From: Rhodococcus sp. OK302
GTDB lineage: Bacteria > Actinomycetota > Actinomycetes > Mycobacteriales > Mycobacteriaceae
Reading direction: 5' to 3'
Length of the DNA: 64,000 bases
Assembly (NCBI RefSeq): GCF_002245895.1
Contig: NZ_NPJZ01000001.1
Span: forward strand, 434,001-498,000
Shown piece by piece: positions 33,832 to 42,704 of this stretch. The position numbers were made by a program, and so were the translations under genes. Every line of letters begins with the position of its first letter. Within the stretch, counting starts at the first letter, position 1. The notes beneath the pieces are model-generated. The model ran no database searches and had not been told where the DNA came from. It saw only the letters and a program-made list of their open reading frames with translations.

Positions 33832-33843
33832 GAATCCGCCTCG

Positions 33844-33857
33844 ACTTTGTTCAAAGT
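33844..33857. promoter_or_regulatory. Palindrome just upstream of the acyl-CoA dehydrogenase start
   Basis: ACTTTGTTCAAAGT is a perfect 6-2-6 inverted repeat 13 bases before the start codon, in the divergent region facing the CitE-type gene. Such a position would block transcription or initiation if bound. Confidence 0.45.
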
Positions 33858-34031
33858 TTGTACGGCCATATTTAGTCATTGTTCGCCCAATGTCAACACC
33901 CGACCTTGACAGTCACCCGTAGCGACTGCCAGCATCGTGGGAAGTTCGAAGCACTTCCGGACGATTCGCGGCAGCTCACTACATATTCAACTGGCCGTAC
34001 ATTTGGCCCCTGATCGAGGTAATCGACACAC

Positions 34032-34898
34032 GTGGACAACAACGAATACCGACCTGTCCGGCGACGCACCTCCCTGGTCGCGCCCGGTTCCGACGAGCGC
34101 AAGGCACGCAAGGCTCTGGCGTCCACCGCCGACGAAGTGATCCTCGATCTCGAGGACGCCGTCACCTCCGCGAACAAAGAAATCGCACGAAATCTTGTCG
34201 TACAACTGGTGCAGGAATTCGGCACGACTCGCACCGTGTCGGTCCGAATCAACGGGCTGACAACACCGTGGGCGCGCGACGACCTCACAGCCTGCGGCGC
34301 GCTCGGAGAGTCCCTCACCAGCGTAATCGTCCCCAAAGTCGAGACGCCCGCAGAGCTTCTCGAGGCCGAGAGCATCCTCGGGGCCACCGGCACATCCCTT
34401 CAAGCTCTGATCGAGACACCCCTCGGAGTCCAGAATGTCGACACCATCTGCGCGGCAACGCCACGACTGCACGCCGCCGTCATCGGCTACGCGGATCTCG
34501 GTGCGGCACTGGGACGCTCACGTAGAGCCCTTCCGGAGCACTGGTTGGCGATTCAGGACAGGATCCTGATCGCGTGCCGCGCGGCCGGTATCGCTGCGAT
34601 CGACGGCCCCTTCCTCGGCATCGCCGACAACGACGATTTCCGGCGCTCGGCGGCCTGGACAAGCGCACTGGGATTCGACGGAAAATGGGTCATACACCCC
34701 GCTCAGATCGATTCTGCTACTGCGGCATTCACTCCTTCCGATGACGCCGTCACTGACGCACGACGGGTCCTCGCTGCACTGGAGGAAGCAGAAAACTTGG
34801 GCGCCGGCGCAGCCCAACTCGACGGTCAGATGCTCGACGAAGCCGTCGCTGTCGCGGCACGCCGGACTCTCGCCAAAGCCGAAGGAATCAGCGCATGA
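34032..34898 (+). CDS. CitE-type CoA ester lyase (citramalyl-/methylmalyl-CoA lyase-like)
   Basis: A 288-residue HpcH/HpaI-CitE family TIM barrel. VILDLEDAV, the Arg/Asn-containing VRINGLTTPWARDDL, VIVPKVETPAELL and LIETPLGV supply the Mg2+ and CoA-binding residues of this family. The family cleaves or forms malyl-, beta-methylmalyl- or citramalyl-CoA. Start is GTG 34032. It overlaps the next gene by four bases (ATGA). With the hydratase and CoA-transferase that follow, it would catalyse either glyoxylate plus propionyl-CoA condensation, citramalyl-CoA cleavage, or both. Confidence 0.85.
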   Translation: MDNNEYRPVRRRTSLVAPGSDERKARKALASTADEVILDLEDAVTSANKEIARNLVVQLVQEFGTTRTVSVRINGLTTPWARDDLTACGALGESLTSVIVPKVETPAELLEAESILGATGTSLQALIETPLGVQNVDTICAATPRLHAAVIGYADLGAALGRSRRALPEHWLAIQDRILIACRAAGIAAIDGPFLGIADNDDFRRSAAWTSALGFDGKWVIHPAQIDSATAAFTPSDDAVTDARRVLAALEEAENLGAGAAQLDGQMLDEAVAVAARRTLAKAEGISA

Positions 34899-35893
34899 GC
34901 GAAAACTATGTCGGCGGACCGTACTTCGACGAACTCAGTCACGGACAAATCTTCGACGAGGCACCCGCTGTCACGCTCACCAGCGGTCTCGCTGCCACTC
35001 ACCAGGCCATCCTCGGCGACCGGATGCGACTCTCGCTGGATGCGCATCTCTCCGCTGCGATCACCGGATCCACTGCACCAGTCGCTAATCCAGGTCTGGT
35101 CACAGACATAGCGATCGGCCAGTCCACTGTGGTCACCCACCACGTGAAGGCCAACCTGTTCTACCGCGGACTGCGCTTTCATCGTTTTCCCGTCCTCGGC
35201 GATACCTTGTATACGCGCACCGAGGTTGTCGGACTCCGAGAGAACTCATCGAAGCCCGGCCGTGCGCCCACCGGTCTTGCAGCACTGCGCATGACGTCAG
35301 CCGATCAGAACGGCAACACCGTCCTCGACTTCTATCGCTGTGCGATGCTGCCGCTCAGCAGTAGCCCCAACGACTCGCGAGTTCGACACAACGATGATCT
35401 CTCCGCCATCGGGCCCGCTGTTGTCGCTCCGTACGTCTCACCAGACGGATGGAATCTCGATGTCTACCGAAACAAGGTTCCCGGCAAGCACTTCGAGCAA
35501 GAACTTGTCGGTTCCATCTTCCGAAGCAGCGGCGACGTTGTCTCCAGCGCACCCGAACTCGCACGCCTGAGCCTCAATATCGCGGCGACACATCATGACG
35601 AACGCGCCGGCGCGCAAGGCCGCCTCGTCTACGGTGGTCACACCATCGGAATTGCGCTGGCTCAAGCCACACGCGCTCTACCCAACATGGTGACCGTTCT
35701 CGGATGGCATTCCTGCGATCACACCGGACCGGTCCACGAAGGCGACACGCTCACGAGCGAACTGCACGTCGAAAGCTCGACGCCACTGGAGCAAGGTACT
35801 GCGCTCGAATTGCGTTCGCTTGTATTCGCCCACAATGCTTCTGCCGCGGATGCCCCCGTCCTGGACTGGCGTTTCACAGCGCTGATGGCATGA
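34895..35893 (+). CDS. mch: MaoC-type mesaconyl-CoA (2-methylfumaryl-CoA) hydratase-like protein
   Basis: A 332-residue double hot-dog protein. Features such as GDTLYTRTEVVGLRENSSKPG, VLDFYRCAMLP and RLVYGGHTIGIALAQA...EGDTL match the Mch/mesaconyl-CoA hydratase type rather than the shorter R-hydratases. The reaction would be hydration of mesaconyl-CoA to methylmalyl-CoA or of the C4 ester to citramalyl-CoA. It is translationally coupled to the lyase gene before it and to the CoA-transferase gene after it. Similarity to the Chloroflexus enzyme is recalled, not computed. Confidence 0.72.
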   Translation: MSENYVGGPYFDELSHGQIFDEAPAVTLTSGLAATHQAILGDRMRLSLDAHLSAAITGSTAPVANPGLVTDIAIGQSTVVTHHVKANLFYRGLRFHRFPVLGDTLYTRTEVVGLRENSSKPGRAPTGLAALRMTSADQNGNTVLDFYRCAMLPLSSSPNDSRVRHNDDLSAIGPAVVAPYVSPDGWNLDVYRNKVPGKHFEQELVGSIFRSSGDVVSSAPELARLSLNIAATHHDERAGAQGRLVYGGHTIGIALAQATRALPNMVTVLGWHSCDHTGPVHEGDTLTSELHVESSTPLEQGTALELRSLVFAHNASAADAPVLDWRFTALMA

Positions 35894-35925
35894 TCGCACA
35901 CTCGCCTACCGCTGAAGGATCACCG

Positions 35926-37146
35926 ATGACCCAACCCGCAGCCCCGTTGTCCGGCCTTCGCATCATCGAGGTCTCCAGCTTTGTCGCCGCTCCACTGTGT
36001 GGACTCACGCTCTCCCAATTGGGCGCCGAGGTAATCCGGATCGACCCGATCGGCGGCGCTTCTGATTACCACCGCTGGCCCGTCACCGATCAGGGCGAGA
36101 GTATCTACTGGACCGGACTCAACAAGGGCAAGAAATCTCTTGCAGTAAACATGCGATCCGACGAGGGCCAGGCCTTGGTGCAACAACTCGTCACCGCGCC
36201 GGGCGTGGGCAACGGCATCTTGGTGACCAATGCGGGCGGGCGCGGATGGATGAGCCACGACGCCCTCTCAGCACTGCGACACGATGTCATCACCCTCGAA
36301 ATTCTCGGCCGCCGCGACGGCAGTCCCGGAGTCGACTACACCGTCAATGCCGCGTTGGGATTTCCGATGATGACCGGGCCCGCTGACTATGCCGGCGTCG
36401 TCAATCACGTACTACCGGCTTGGGATATGGCCTGCGGACTGTATGCGGCACTTGCCATCACGGCCGCGGTACGCAAGCGTGATTCAACTGGAACCGGGTC
36501 GCAGATCACGCTTCCGCTCGAAGACGTCGCCCTGGCTACCGCCGGCACTCTCGGATACCTCACCGAAGTCCAGATCAATGGACAGTGTCGTGAATACGGT
36601 GGCAACGCCGTCTACGGCACGTACGGAATCGACTTTGTCACCAGCGACAACGAACGCTTCATGCTCGTCGCTCTCACCACCCGACATTTTCGCGACCTCA
36701 CTGCGGTTACCGGCACAGCGGTCGCCGTGGATGCCGTCGAATCTGCGTTGGGTGCAGATTTCAGTACGGAAGCAGACCGGTACCGGCACCGCGAAGTTCT
36801 CACTGCCCTGTTCTCACGATGGTTCCGTGAGCATTCGGGATCCGAAGTTATTGCAGCACTGGATAAGACATCGGTCCTGTTTGAGCGCTACCGAAGTTTC
36901 GCAGACGTCGTAAAATCCGGTGAACTCGAGAACAACCCGATGTTCTCGCCTCTCGAGCAGCCTCGAATCGGCTCCTACCTCGCTGCCGCCAATCCCGCGT
37001 CGTTCAACGGTTCCCACTTCGCCACCGGGCCGGCCTCGGAAGTCGGGGAAGATTCGACGTCGATTCTGGCGGACATCCTCGGCACCACCGGCGAACAGAC
37101 AGCCGAATTGGTTGCTCAGGGCATCATCGGAGTTCCATCGCAGTAG
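35926..37146 (+). CDS. mct: Class III CoA-transferase, mesaconyl-CoA C1-C4 transferase-like
   Basis: About 406 residues of the CaiB/BaiF family. FVAAPLCGLTLSQLGAEVIR, RIDPIGGASDYHRWPVT and YWTGLNKGKKSLAVNM recall the 2-methylfumaryl-CoA isomerase (Mct) of the 3-hydroxypropionate bicycle. VDYTVNAALGFPMMTGP holds the probable catalytic Asp. Such an enzyme moves CoA between the C1 and C4 carboxyls of mesaconate. I prefer ATG 35926 (GAAGGA at six bases); an ATG at 35890 overlapping the previous stop is possible. A two-way terminator follows. Confidence 0.72.
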   Translation: MTQPAAPLSGLRIIEVSSFVAAPLCGLTLSQLGAEVIRIDPIGGASDYHRWPVTDQGESIYWTGLNKGKKSLAVNMRSDEGQALVQQLVTAPGVGNGILVTNAGGRGWMSHDALSALRHDVITLEILGRRDGSPGVDYTVNAALGFPMMTGPADYAGVVNHVLPAWDMACGLYAALAITAAVRKRDSTGTGSQITLPLEDVALATAGTLGYLTEVQINGQCREYGGNAVYGTYGIDFVTSDNERFMLVALTTRHFRDLTAVTGTAVAVDAVESALGADFSTEADRYRHREVLTALFSRWFREHSGSEVIAALDKTSVLFERYRSFADVVKSGELENNPMFSPLEQPRIGSYLAAANPASFNGSHFATGPASEVGEDSTSILADILGTTGEQTAELVAQGIIGVPSQ

Positions 37147-37162
37147 ACATACCGCAAATCCT

Positions 37163-37193
37163 TTCGGCCTCGGGAACAGTTCCCGAGGCCGAA
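37163..37193. terminator. Bidirectional terminator
   Basis: TTCGGCCTCGGGAA and TTCCCGAGGCCGAA form a perfect 14-base stem with a 3-base loop between the convergent CoA-transferase and acyl-CoA dehydrogenase genes. Confidence 0.85.
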
Positions 37194-37212
37194 GGCATGT
37201 CGGGAGAAGCTC

Positions 37213-38370
37213 TCAGAGGCCGAGATCCTTCGCAATGATGGTCTTCATGACTTCACTTGTGCCACCATAAATTCGAGTTACGCGTGTATCGGCGTACAGG
37301 CGCGCGATGGGATACTCGGTGATGTACCCGTACCCGCCATGCAACTGAAGGCACTTGTCGATGACTCTCCCCGCCGCCTCGGTGCAGAACAGCTTCGCTT
37401 TGGCAGCGTCCGGAATTGTCAGCGTGCCACGATCGTGGCATTCCAGGGCGTTGTCCACCATCAACTGAATGGCGTCGACCTCGGTAGCACATTCCGCCAG
37501 AACAAATTTGGTGTTCTGGAACGCCGCGACGGGCTTGCCGAAAACCTTGCGTTCCTTGACGTAGTCGATCGCGAAGCGAAGCGCAGCATTGGCTGTCGCG
37601 GCAGCACCGTATGCGATGGTCAATCGTTCTTGAGCCAGGTTGTGGGTCAAGTAGGAGAATCCGTAACCCTCCTCACCCAGCCGATCTTCCACCGGAACGT
37701 GAACGTCTACAAACGAAAGTTCCGCGGTATCCGAGGTTTTCAGGCCAATCTTGTTGATCTTGCGACCAACAGAGAATCCGGGTGAGGACGTATCGACCAC
37801 TAGTATCGACAATCCACTGCGACGGTTCTCCGCAGTGCTGGCCGAGGTCCGGCACACCACGAGGACACGATCGGCAAGAACACCACCGGTGATGAACGTC
37901 TTGGCTCCATTGACCACGTAATGCGTGCCGTCTTCGGACAGCTTGGCGGTGGTCGCAATGTTTGCGAGATCCGATCCGGTACCAGGTTCGGTCATCGCGA
38001 TGGCAAACATCAGGTCGCCTGAAGCGAAGCCGGGGAGCCAACGCGCCTTCTGGTCGTCGTTCGCATACTCGACGAGATACGGCAAGATCAGATTGGTATG
38101 CACCGACTGCGATCCGAATGACGCCCCGGCGGCAGCCACCTCTTCGGCAACTACGACGTTGAATTTGAGTGACTTCTCGCCGCCGCCGCCGTATTCTTCC
38201 GGCACCTGAATCCCGAGTACGCCCAACTCGCCCAGTCGACGATAGAAGTCGCGCGGAGGATGCCCGTCTTCTTCCCACTCCTCGTGGACCGGTACAACTT
38301 CCTTCGCGATGAAATCTCGAATGGTTGCCCGAAATGCCTCGTGGTCTTCGTTGAACACGGTGCGCTGCAT
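37213..38370 (-). CDS. Acyl-CoA dehydrogenase
   Basis: About 385 residues from ATG 38370 (GGAG eight bases before). FAIAMTEPGTGSDLANIATTA, FITGGVLADRV and KVFGKPVAAFQNTKF are typical; GGYGYITEYPIARLYADTRV and IYGGTSEVMKTIIAKDLGL end the protein. The family includes long-chain and branched-chain acyl-CoA dehydrogenases. It stands alone on the minus strand, its upstream side facing the MFS relic. Confidence 0.92.
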   Translation of the reverse strand: MQRTVFNEDHEAFRATIRDFIAKEVVPVHEEWEEDGHPPRDFYRRLGELGVLGIQVPEEYGGGGEKSLKFNVVVAEEVAAAGASFGSQSVHTNLILPYLVEYANDDQKARWLPGFASGDLMFAIAMTEPGTGSDLANIATTAKLSEDGTHYVVNGAKTFITGGVLADRVLVVCRTSASTAENRRSGLSILVVDTSSPGFSVGRKINKIGLKTSDTAELSFVDVHVPVEDRLGEEGYGFSYLTHNLAQERLTIAYGAAATANAALRFAIDYVKERKVFGKPVAAFQNTKFVLAECATEVDAIQLMVDNALECHDRGTLTIPDAAKAKLFCTEAAGRVIDKCLQLHGGYGYITEYPIARLYADTRVTRIYGGTSEVMKTIIAKDLGL

Positions 38371-38499
38371 GTATGGACTCCAGTCAGTCGATGGGGGGAA
38401 GCACGATGGCGCTGATCCCACTCTGCCCCAAGCTCTGGACGTGATCCACAACCAATCACCTATGCCTCGGTTAGGACGTACCAATACAGCCTGACCTGC

Positions 38500-38938
38500 A
38501 ACACATAGGCAATCGTGTGGATAATCTTCTGGATCGCCGGGTGGTCCGAAAGTCCTTATACGAGTAGTGCAGTCCGAACCGACCACACCGAAAGCACCGC
38601 CGGTTCTCCTCTCACACCGTTCGCGTCATAGTTACCTCGGTCGGCGTCCTGATCTGCGGTGCGATCCTTGTTCTTCCTGTCGCAGATCTCCACTCCCGTC
38701 GTCGCTGTCGCGATGGTGTCCGTCGGATACGGATTCTCGGCCACCACCTTCCGCTCGTCAACGCGACGATCTCCGAGTTGCGCCCACCGCAACAGGCGAC
38801 ATTGTGGACAACGTCGCGACACCGGCCGACGGCTACGCCCAGTCATTCCAGGCCCTCGGGATGAGCGGTGACGTCGCAGCAGTTCTCGTGTTTGTGTTCG
38901 CAAACCCCGATCGGGATCGCAAGCTCATCCGAGGATAA
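38500..38938 (+). pseudogene. Remnant of an MFS transporter (C-terminal part, frameshifted)
   Basis: No intact gene fills 38371-39056. Reading across three frames gives, in order, AIVWIIFWIAGWSESPYTS, then VRVIVTSVGVLICGAILVLP, then VNATISELRPPQQAT, and then VDNVATPADGYAQSFQALG with VFVFANPDRDRKLIRG and a stop. The order, the hydrophobic parts and the P-Q-Q-R/GYAQSFQ-like segments are those of the last membrane helices and tail of an MFS permease. The N-terminal half is missing. It may have been the uptake system of the adjacent thiolase/ligase operon. Confidence 0.6.
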
Positions 38939-38968
38939 GTAGGTCACTCATAGCTATTCCCTAACAAA

Positions 38969-38984
38969 GCTATTCACTGAAAGA
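38969..38984. promoter_or_regulatory. Motif shared by two thiolase promoters (copy 2)
   Basis: GCTATTCACTGAAAGA, with a direct partial repeat GCTATTCCCT at 38953-38962, lies 73 bases before the thiolase start. It matches 31857-31872 at 15 of 16 bases. Confidence 0.45.
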
Positions 38985-39056
38985 CATTGCCGAGTCGCAT
39001 CCACCCATGATCGACTCGAAACACGCCGTACCGAGAACAGACAGTAGGAGACACAC

Positions 39057-40187
39057 ATGCGAGATGCCGTCATAGTCGACGCCGTACGTACACCGATCGG
39101 TCGACGCGGTCGATCCCTCTCGGAGATTCATCCGGCAGAACTGTCCGCACACGTGCTGCGTGCTTTGGCCGAACGAACCGGACTCGACCCAGCTACCGTC
39201 GACGACGTGATCTGGGGATGCGTCGGACAAGTCGGTGAACAAGCCGGAAACGGCGCGCGCACTGCAGCACTCGCCGCAGGCTGGCCAGACAGTGTTCCCG
39301 GCGTAACCCTCACCCGCGCCTGCGGTTCCAGCCAGCAAGCTGTGTCCTTTGCCGCTGCAACCGTCATTTCCGGGCAAAACGACGTCGTCGTTGCCGGCGG
39401 AGTGGAATCGATGTCACGAGTCCCAATGGGATCGGCCAGCAAGAACGGTGAGCATTTTCCAGCCGCGGTGCTCGAGCGCTACGGCGTGGACGGATTCAGT
39501 CAGGGAACCGGCGCCGAGATGATGGCACGGAAATGGGCACTTACCCGCACCGCGGTGGACGAATACTCACTCCGCTCGCACGAGTTAGCGGCGGCAGCAA
39601 CCGATGCCGGAGCGTTCACCGGCCAGATCACCCCCATTGGAGGGCTGCACCAGGACGAGGGCATCCGCCGAGGAGGAACCCTTGAATCGTTGGGAAAGCT
39701 TGCTCCGGCATTCGATACCGAAGGCGTAATCCATGCCGGAAACTCTTCCCAGATCTCGGACGGTGCCGGTGCGACCCTCGTAACGACCAGCGAGTACGCG
39801 CGTTCCCGCGGATGGAAGCCCCTGGTACGGATTCACACCGCCGTCGTTGCAGCAGACGATCCAGTCATCATGCTTACCGGCCCGATCGCCGCCACCGCAA
39901 AGGCTTTGAATAGATCCGGGCTGTCCATCGACGACATCGGCGCCTTCGAGATCAACGAGGCGTTTGCGCCCGTTCCACTTGCCTGGCAGGCAGAAACCGG
40001 AGCCGATCTCAACCGATTGAATCCACTCGGCGGTGCCATTGCTGTCGGTCATCCGCTAGGCGGATCCGGCGCAATCCTGATGACTCGACTCGCCCATCAC
40101 ATGCGCGACCAGGGAATCCGTTACGGCCTTCAGTCGATGTGCGAAGCCGGCGGAATGGCGAATGCCACCATTCTCGAATTGATCTGA
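39057..40187 (+). CDS. Acetyl-CoA acetyltransferase / thiolase
   Basis: A 376-residue thiolase. Active-site Cys is in TRACGSSQQAVSFAAA, the His in VGHPLGGSGAILMTRL. The C-terminal CEAGGMANA segment replaces the usual C-x-GGGxG; the Cys is present but a Gly is lost, so the enzyme may be specialised. GGAG precedes the ATG. First gene of the operon thiolase-SDR-CoA ligase-NPD oxidoreductase (39057-43663). Confidence 0.92.
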   Translation: MRDAVIVDAVRTPIGRRGRSLSEIHPAELSAHVLRALAERTGLDPATVDDVIWGCVGQVGEQAGNGARTAALAAGWPDSVPGVTLTRACGSSQQAVSFAAATVISGQNDVVVAGGVESMSRVPMGSASKNGEHFPAAVLERYGVDGFSQGTGAEMMARKWALTRTAVDEYSLRSHELAAAATDAGAFTGQITPIGGLHQDEGIRRGGTLESLGKLAPAFDTEGVIHAGNSSQISDGAGATLVTTSEYARSRGWKPLVRIHTAVVAADDPVIMLTGPIAATAKALNRSGLSIDDIGAFEINEAFAPVPLAWQAETGADLNRLNPLGGAIAVGHPLGGSGAILMTRLAHHMRDQGIRYGLQSMCEAGGMANATILELI

Positions 40188-40239
40188 ACCGACGTTGCTT
40201 TCCGACAATCCGTAATCTCACAGGAAGAAGAACCGATAC

Positions 40240-41004
40240 ATGAAACTCGAGGGACTCTCAACCGCAATCACCGGTGGCGCATCAGGTCTGGGCCTGGCGA
40301 CTGCTCGCAGACTGCTCGATGTCGGGGCGCAGGTTACGCTGATCGATCTGCCGTCTTCCGATGGTAAGAAAGTAGCTGCCGAACTTGGACCGGACGCACA
40401 GTTCGCCGAGGCCGACGTCACCGACAGCGAACAGTTCGCGGAAGCGCTGGATTCCGCCCACGAGCGTGGCGGCCTGCGTGCTGTCGTCCATTGTGCGGGC
40501 GCCGGTCGTCGTATGAGGATCCTCGACAAGGACGGAAAACCCGGCTCCGTCGAGGATTTCGAATTCGTCGTCAAGCTCAATCTCGTCGGAACATTCAATG
40601 CCCTTCGCCTCGGCGCAGAACGGATGGCACAGCTCGACGATCTCGACGGTGAACGTGGAGTCATCGTCATGACAGCATCGGCAGCTGCATTCGAAGGTCA
40701 GATCGGCCAGATCAACTACACCGCCTCCAAAGCCGGAATCGTCGGTATGACCGTCACCGCTGCACGTGACCTTGCAAGCCGAGGAATCCGCGTCAACACC
40801 ATTGCACCCGGAATCATGGATACCCCGTTGCTGGCTCGCCTGCGTGAAGACGTGCGCACCGCACTCGAAGCATCGGTTCCCAATCCTTCACGATTGGGCC
40901 GCCCCGACGAGTTCGGCCAATTGGCAGTCTCGATACTCGAAAACGGCTACCTCAACGGTGAAACCATTCGTCTTGACGGCGCTATCCGGATGGCGCCCCG
41001 ATGA
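40240..41004 (+). CDS. SDR, 3-hydroxyacyl-CoA dehydrogenase type II (HSD10-like)
   Basis: A 254-residue SDR with TGGASGLGLATARRL, LIDLPSSDG (NAD preference), the catalytic Ser in TASAAAFEG and YTASKAGI. The FNALRLGAERMAQ and INTIAPGIMDTPLL parts and the ERGVIVMTAS stretch match HSD17B10-like 3-hydroxy-2-methylacyl-CoA dehydrogenases. It would supply the 3-ketoacyl-CoA to the thiolase upstream. Its end overlaps the ligase start (ATGA). Confidence 0.9.
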   Translation: MKLEGLSTAITGGASGLGLATARRLLDVGAQVTLIDLPSSDGKKVAAELGPDAQFAEADVTDSEQFAEALDSAHERGGLRAVVHCAGAGRRMRILDKDGKPGSVEDFEFVVKLNLVGTFNALRLGAERMAQLDDLDGERGVIVMTASAAAFEGQIGQINYTASKAGIVGMTVTAARDLASRGIRVNTIAPGIMDTPLLARLREDVRTALEASVPNPSRLGRPDEFGQLAVSILENGYLNGETIRLDGAIRMAPR

Positions 41005-42704
41005 CGGGTACGACCATGACTGCCAACCCACAACTACGCCACAGCATGCGGTACCCGGACACCACCATGGCCTACTGGGCGCCGAGCATGGTGGCCCTCT
41101 ACGGTGATCGCATTGCTGTCGTGGACGGGGAGCGTACGTGCACGTTCCGCGAACTCGGTAAGCGCAGTGCACAATTCGCCGGTGGGTTGCGCCGCGCTGG
41201 AATCGTCCCCGGCGACGTCGTATTGCTTCACCTCGGGAACTGCATCGAATTCCTCGAGGCCTACTATGGTTCGCTGCAGGCCGGTACCACGGTCACCCTC
41301 GTCAATCCGCTCCAACCTGAGCCTGGTCTCCGTAAGCAGATCGACGAGACGTCCGCTGTCGCAGCAGTCACTCAGGACGCTCAATTGCCCACACTTCTCC
41401 GCGCCTCGTCAGGAACGTCGATACGCGCCATCGTGACAGTTCGAGATTCGGAAAGTAGTACTCACGAGCAGGATCCACGCATCGTCACGTTCGATGCATT
41501 CCTGGCGGGTCTCCCCACCCAGTTCACGCCCGTTTCTGTTGGCGGAGAAGGTATCGCGCACATCGCGTTCACCGGCGGCACCACCGGAGTCTCCAAAGGT
41601 GTTCGCGTTCTTCACCGCAACGTCGTCGGCAACATAACTCAGATGTGCGGGTGGCGAACCGGACACGAGTTGGAAGTAGGCGTCGACGGACTCGTAACGC
41701 CGCGTCCGATCGACGACCTCGATGTACTCGGACCGACGCCGGGAACCGGGGCGACCATCGTGGTCTCACCGCTCTTCCACGCACATTCGTTGCTCAACAC
41801 GTCATTTCTGTTGATCTCCGGGCTCACTCAAGTGTTCGCCGGCCGGTTCGAACCCGGTCGAATGCTCGAGCTGATCGAATCGCACAAGGCAACTTACCTC
41901 ACCGGCTCCCCCACCATGTGGAATGCACTGTCGATCCACCCAGACGCCACGGTTCGCAACACCGACAGCGTCTGCGTCGTGTCCTCCGGTGCTGCCCCGA
42001 TCGACAGCGTCACGCTCGCTGCGCTCCGTCTCGTTTTTCCCAAGGCTCTCGTCGTCGAGGGCTACGGCCTCACCGAGGCTACCTGCGTGGTCACGGCAGC
42101 GCCGTTGGTCAACGGCGCCGAATATCGGCAAGGCAGTGTAGGTTTACCGATATTCGACACTGAAGTTCAGATCCGCGACCAGACTGATCGGCGCACCGTC
42201 CTCGGCCAGAACGAACGCGGCGAACTGTGGGTGCGCGGCCCCCAGGTCACCGACGGCTATCTCGGCCACCCACTCGCCACTGCAGAGCAGTTCTCCGACG
42301 GATGGCTGGACACGGGAGATATCGCCTACCGAGACTCGGACGGCTACATCTTCATCTGTGATCGAGCCAAGGACATGCTGATCTACAAGGGGTACAACGT
42401 CTATCCCCGCGAACTCGAAGAGATCCTGGTATCGCATCCAGCTATCTCGACGGCTGCCGTCGTCGGGCGCGCGGTAGGCAGCAATGGGCAGGAACCCGTG
42501 GCCTTCGTTGTGACAATCCCCGGATTCGAATTCGACGCCGAGCAGATCAAGACGTTCGTTGCCGAACAGGTGCTGCCGTACAAGAAGATTCGCGACGTCA
42601 TCGAAGTGGAACTCCTCCCCACCTCGGCTACCGGCAAAGTCCTGAAAACCGATCTCCGGTCGAGACTCCTCGAAGCTACCCATAGGACGGATGGTTCCCG
42701 ATGA
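41001..42704 (+). CDS. AMP-dependent acyl-CoA synthetase
   Basis: A 567-residue ANL-family ligase with FTGGTTGVSKGV as the phosphate loop (the usual Pro before Lys is Ser), EGYGLTEATCV, WLDTGDIAYRDSDGYI and the final SATGKVLKTDLR with its catalytic Lys. Coupled by ATGA overlaps to the SDR before and the NPD-type gene after it. The substrate acid is the probable entry compound of this operon. Confidence 0.92.
   Translation: MTGTTMTANPQLRHSMRYPDTTMAYWAPSMVALYGDRIAVVDGERTCTFRELGKRSAQFAGGLRRAGIVPGDVVLLHLGNCIEFLEAYYGSLQAGTTVTLVNPLQPEPGLRKQIDETSAVAAVTQDAQLPTLLRASSGTSIRAIVTVRDSESSTHEQDPRIVTFDAFLAGLPTQFTPVSVGGEGIAHIAFTGGTTGVSKGVRVLHRNVVGNITQMCGWRTGHELEVGVDGLVTPRPIDDLDVLGPTPGTGATIVVSPLFHAHSLLNTSFLLISGLTQVFAGRFEPGRMLELIESHKATYLTGSPTMWNALSIHPDATVRNTDSVCVVSSGAAPIDSVTLAALRLVFPKALVVEGYGLTEATCVVTAAPLVNGAEYRQGSVGLPIFDTEVQIRDQTDRRTVLGQNERGELWVRGPQVTDGYLGHPLATAEQFSDGWLDTGDIAYRDSDGYIFICDRAKDMLIYKGYNVYPRELEEILVSHPAISTAAVVGRAVGSNGQEPVAFVVTIPGFEFDAEQIKTFVAEQVLPYKKIRDVIEVELLPTSATGKVLKTDLRSRLLEATHRTDGSR

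Noticed and set aside
38567..38938. 123-codon frame and other short frames between the acyl-CoA dehydrogenase and thiolase genes
   Set aside because: None is a complete protein. MFS-like segments shift between frames, so the stretch is recorded as a pseudogene.
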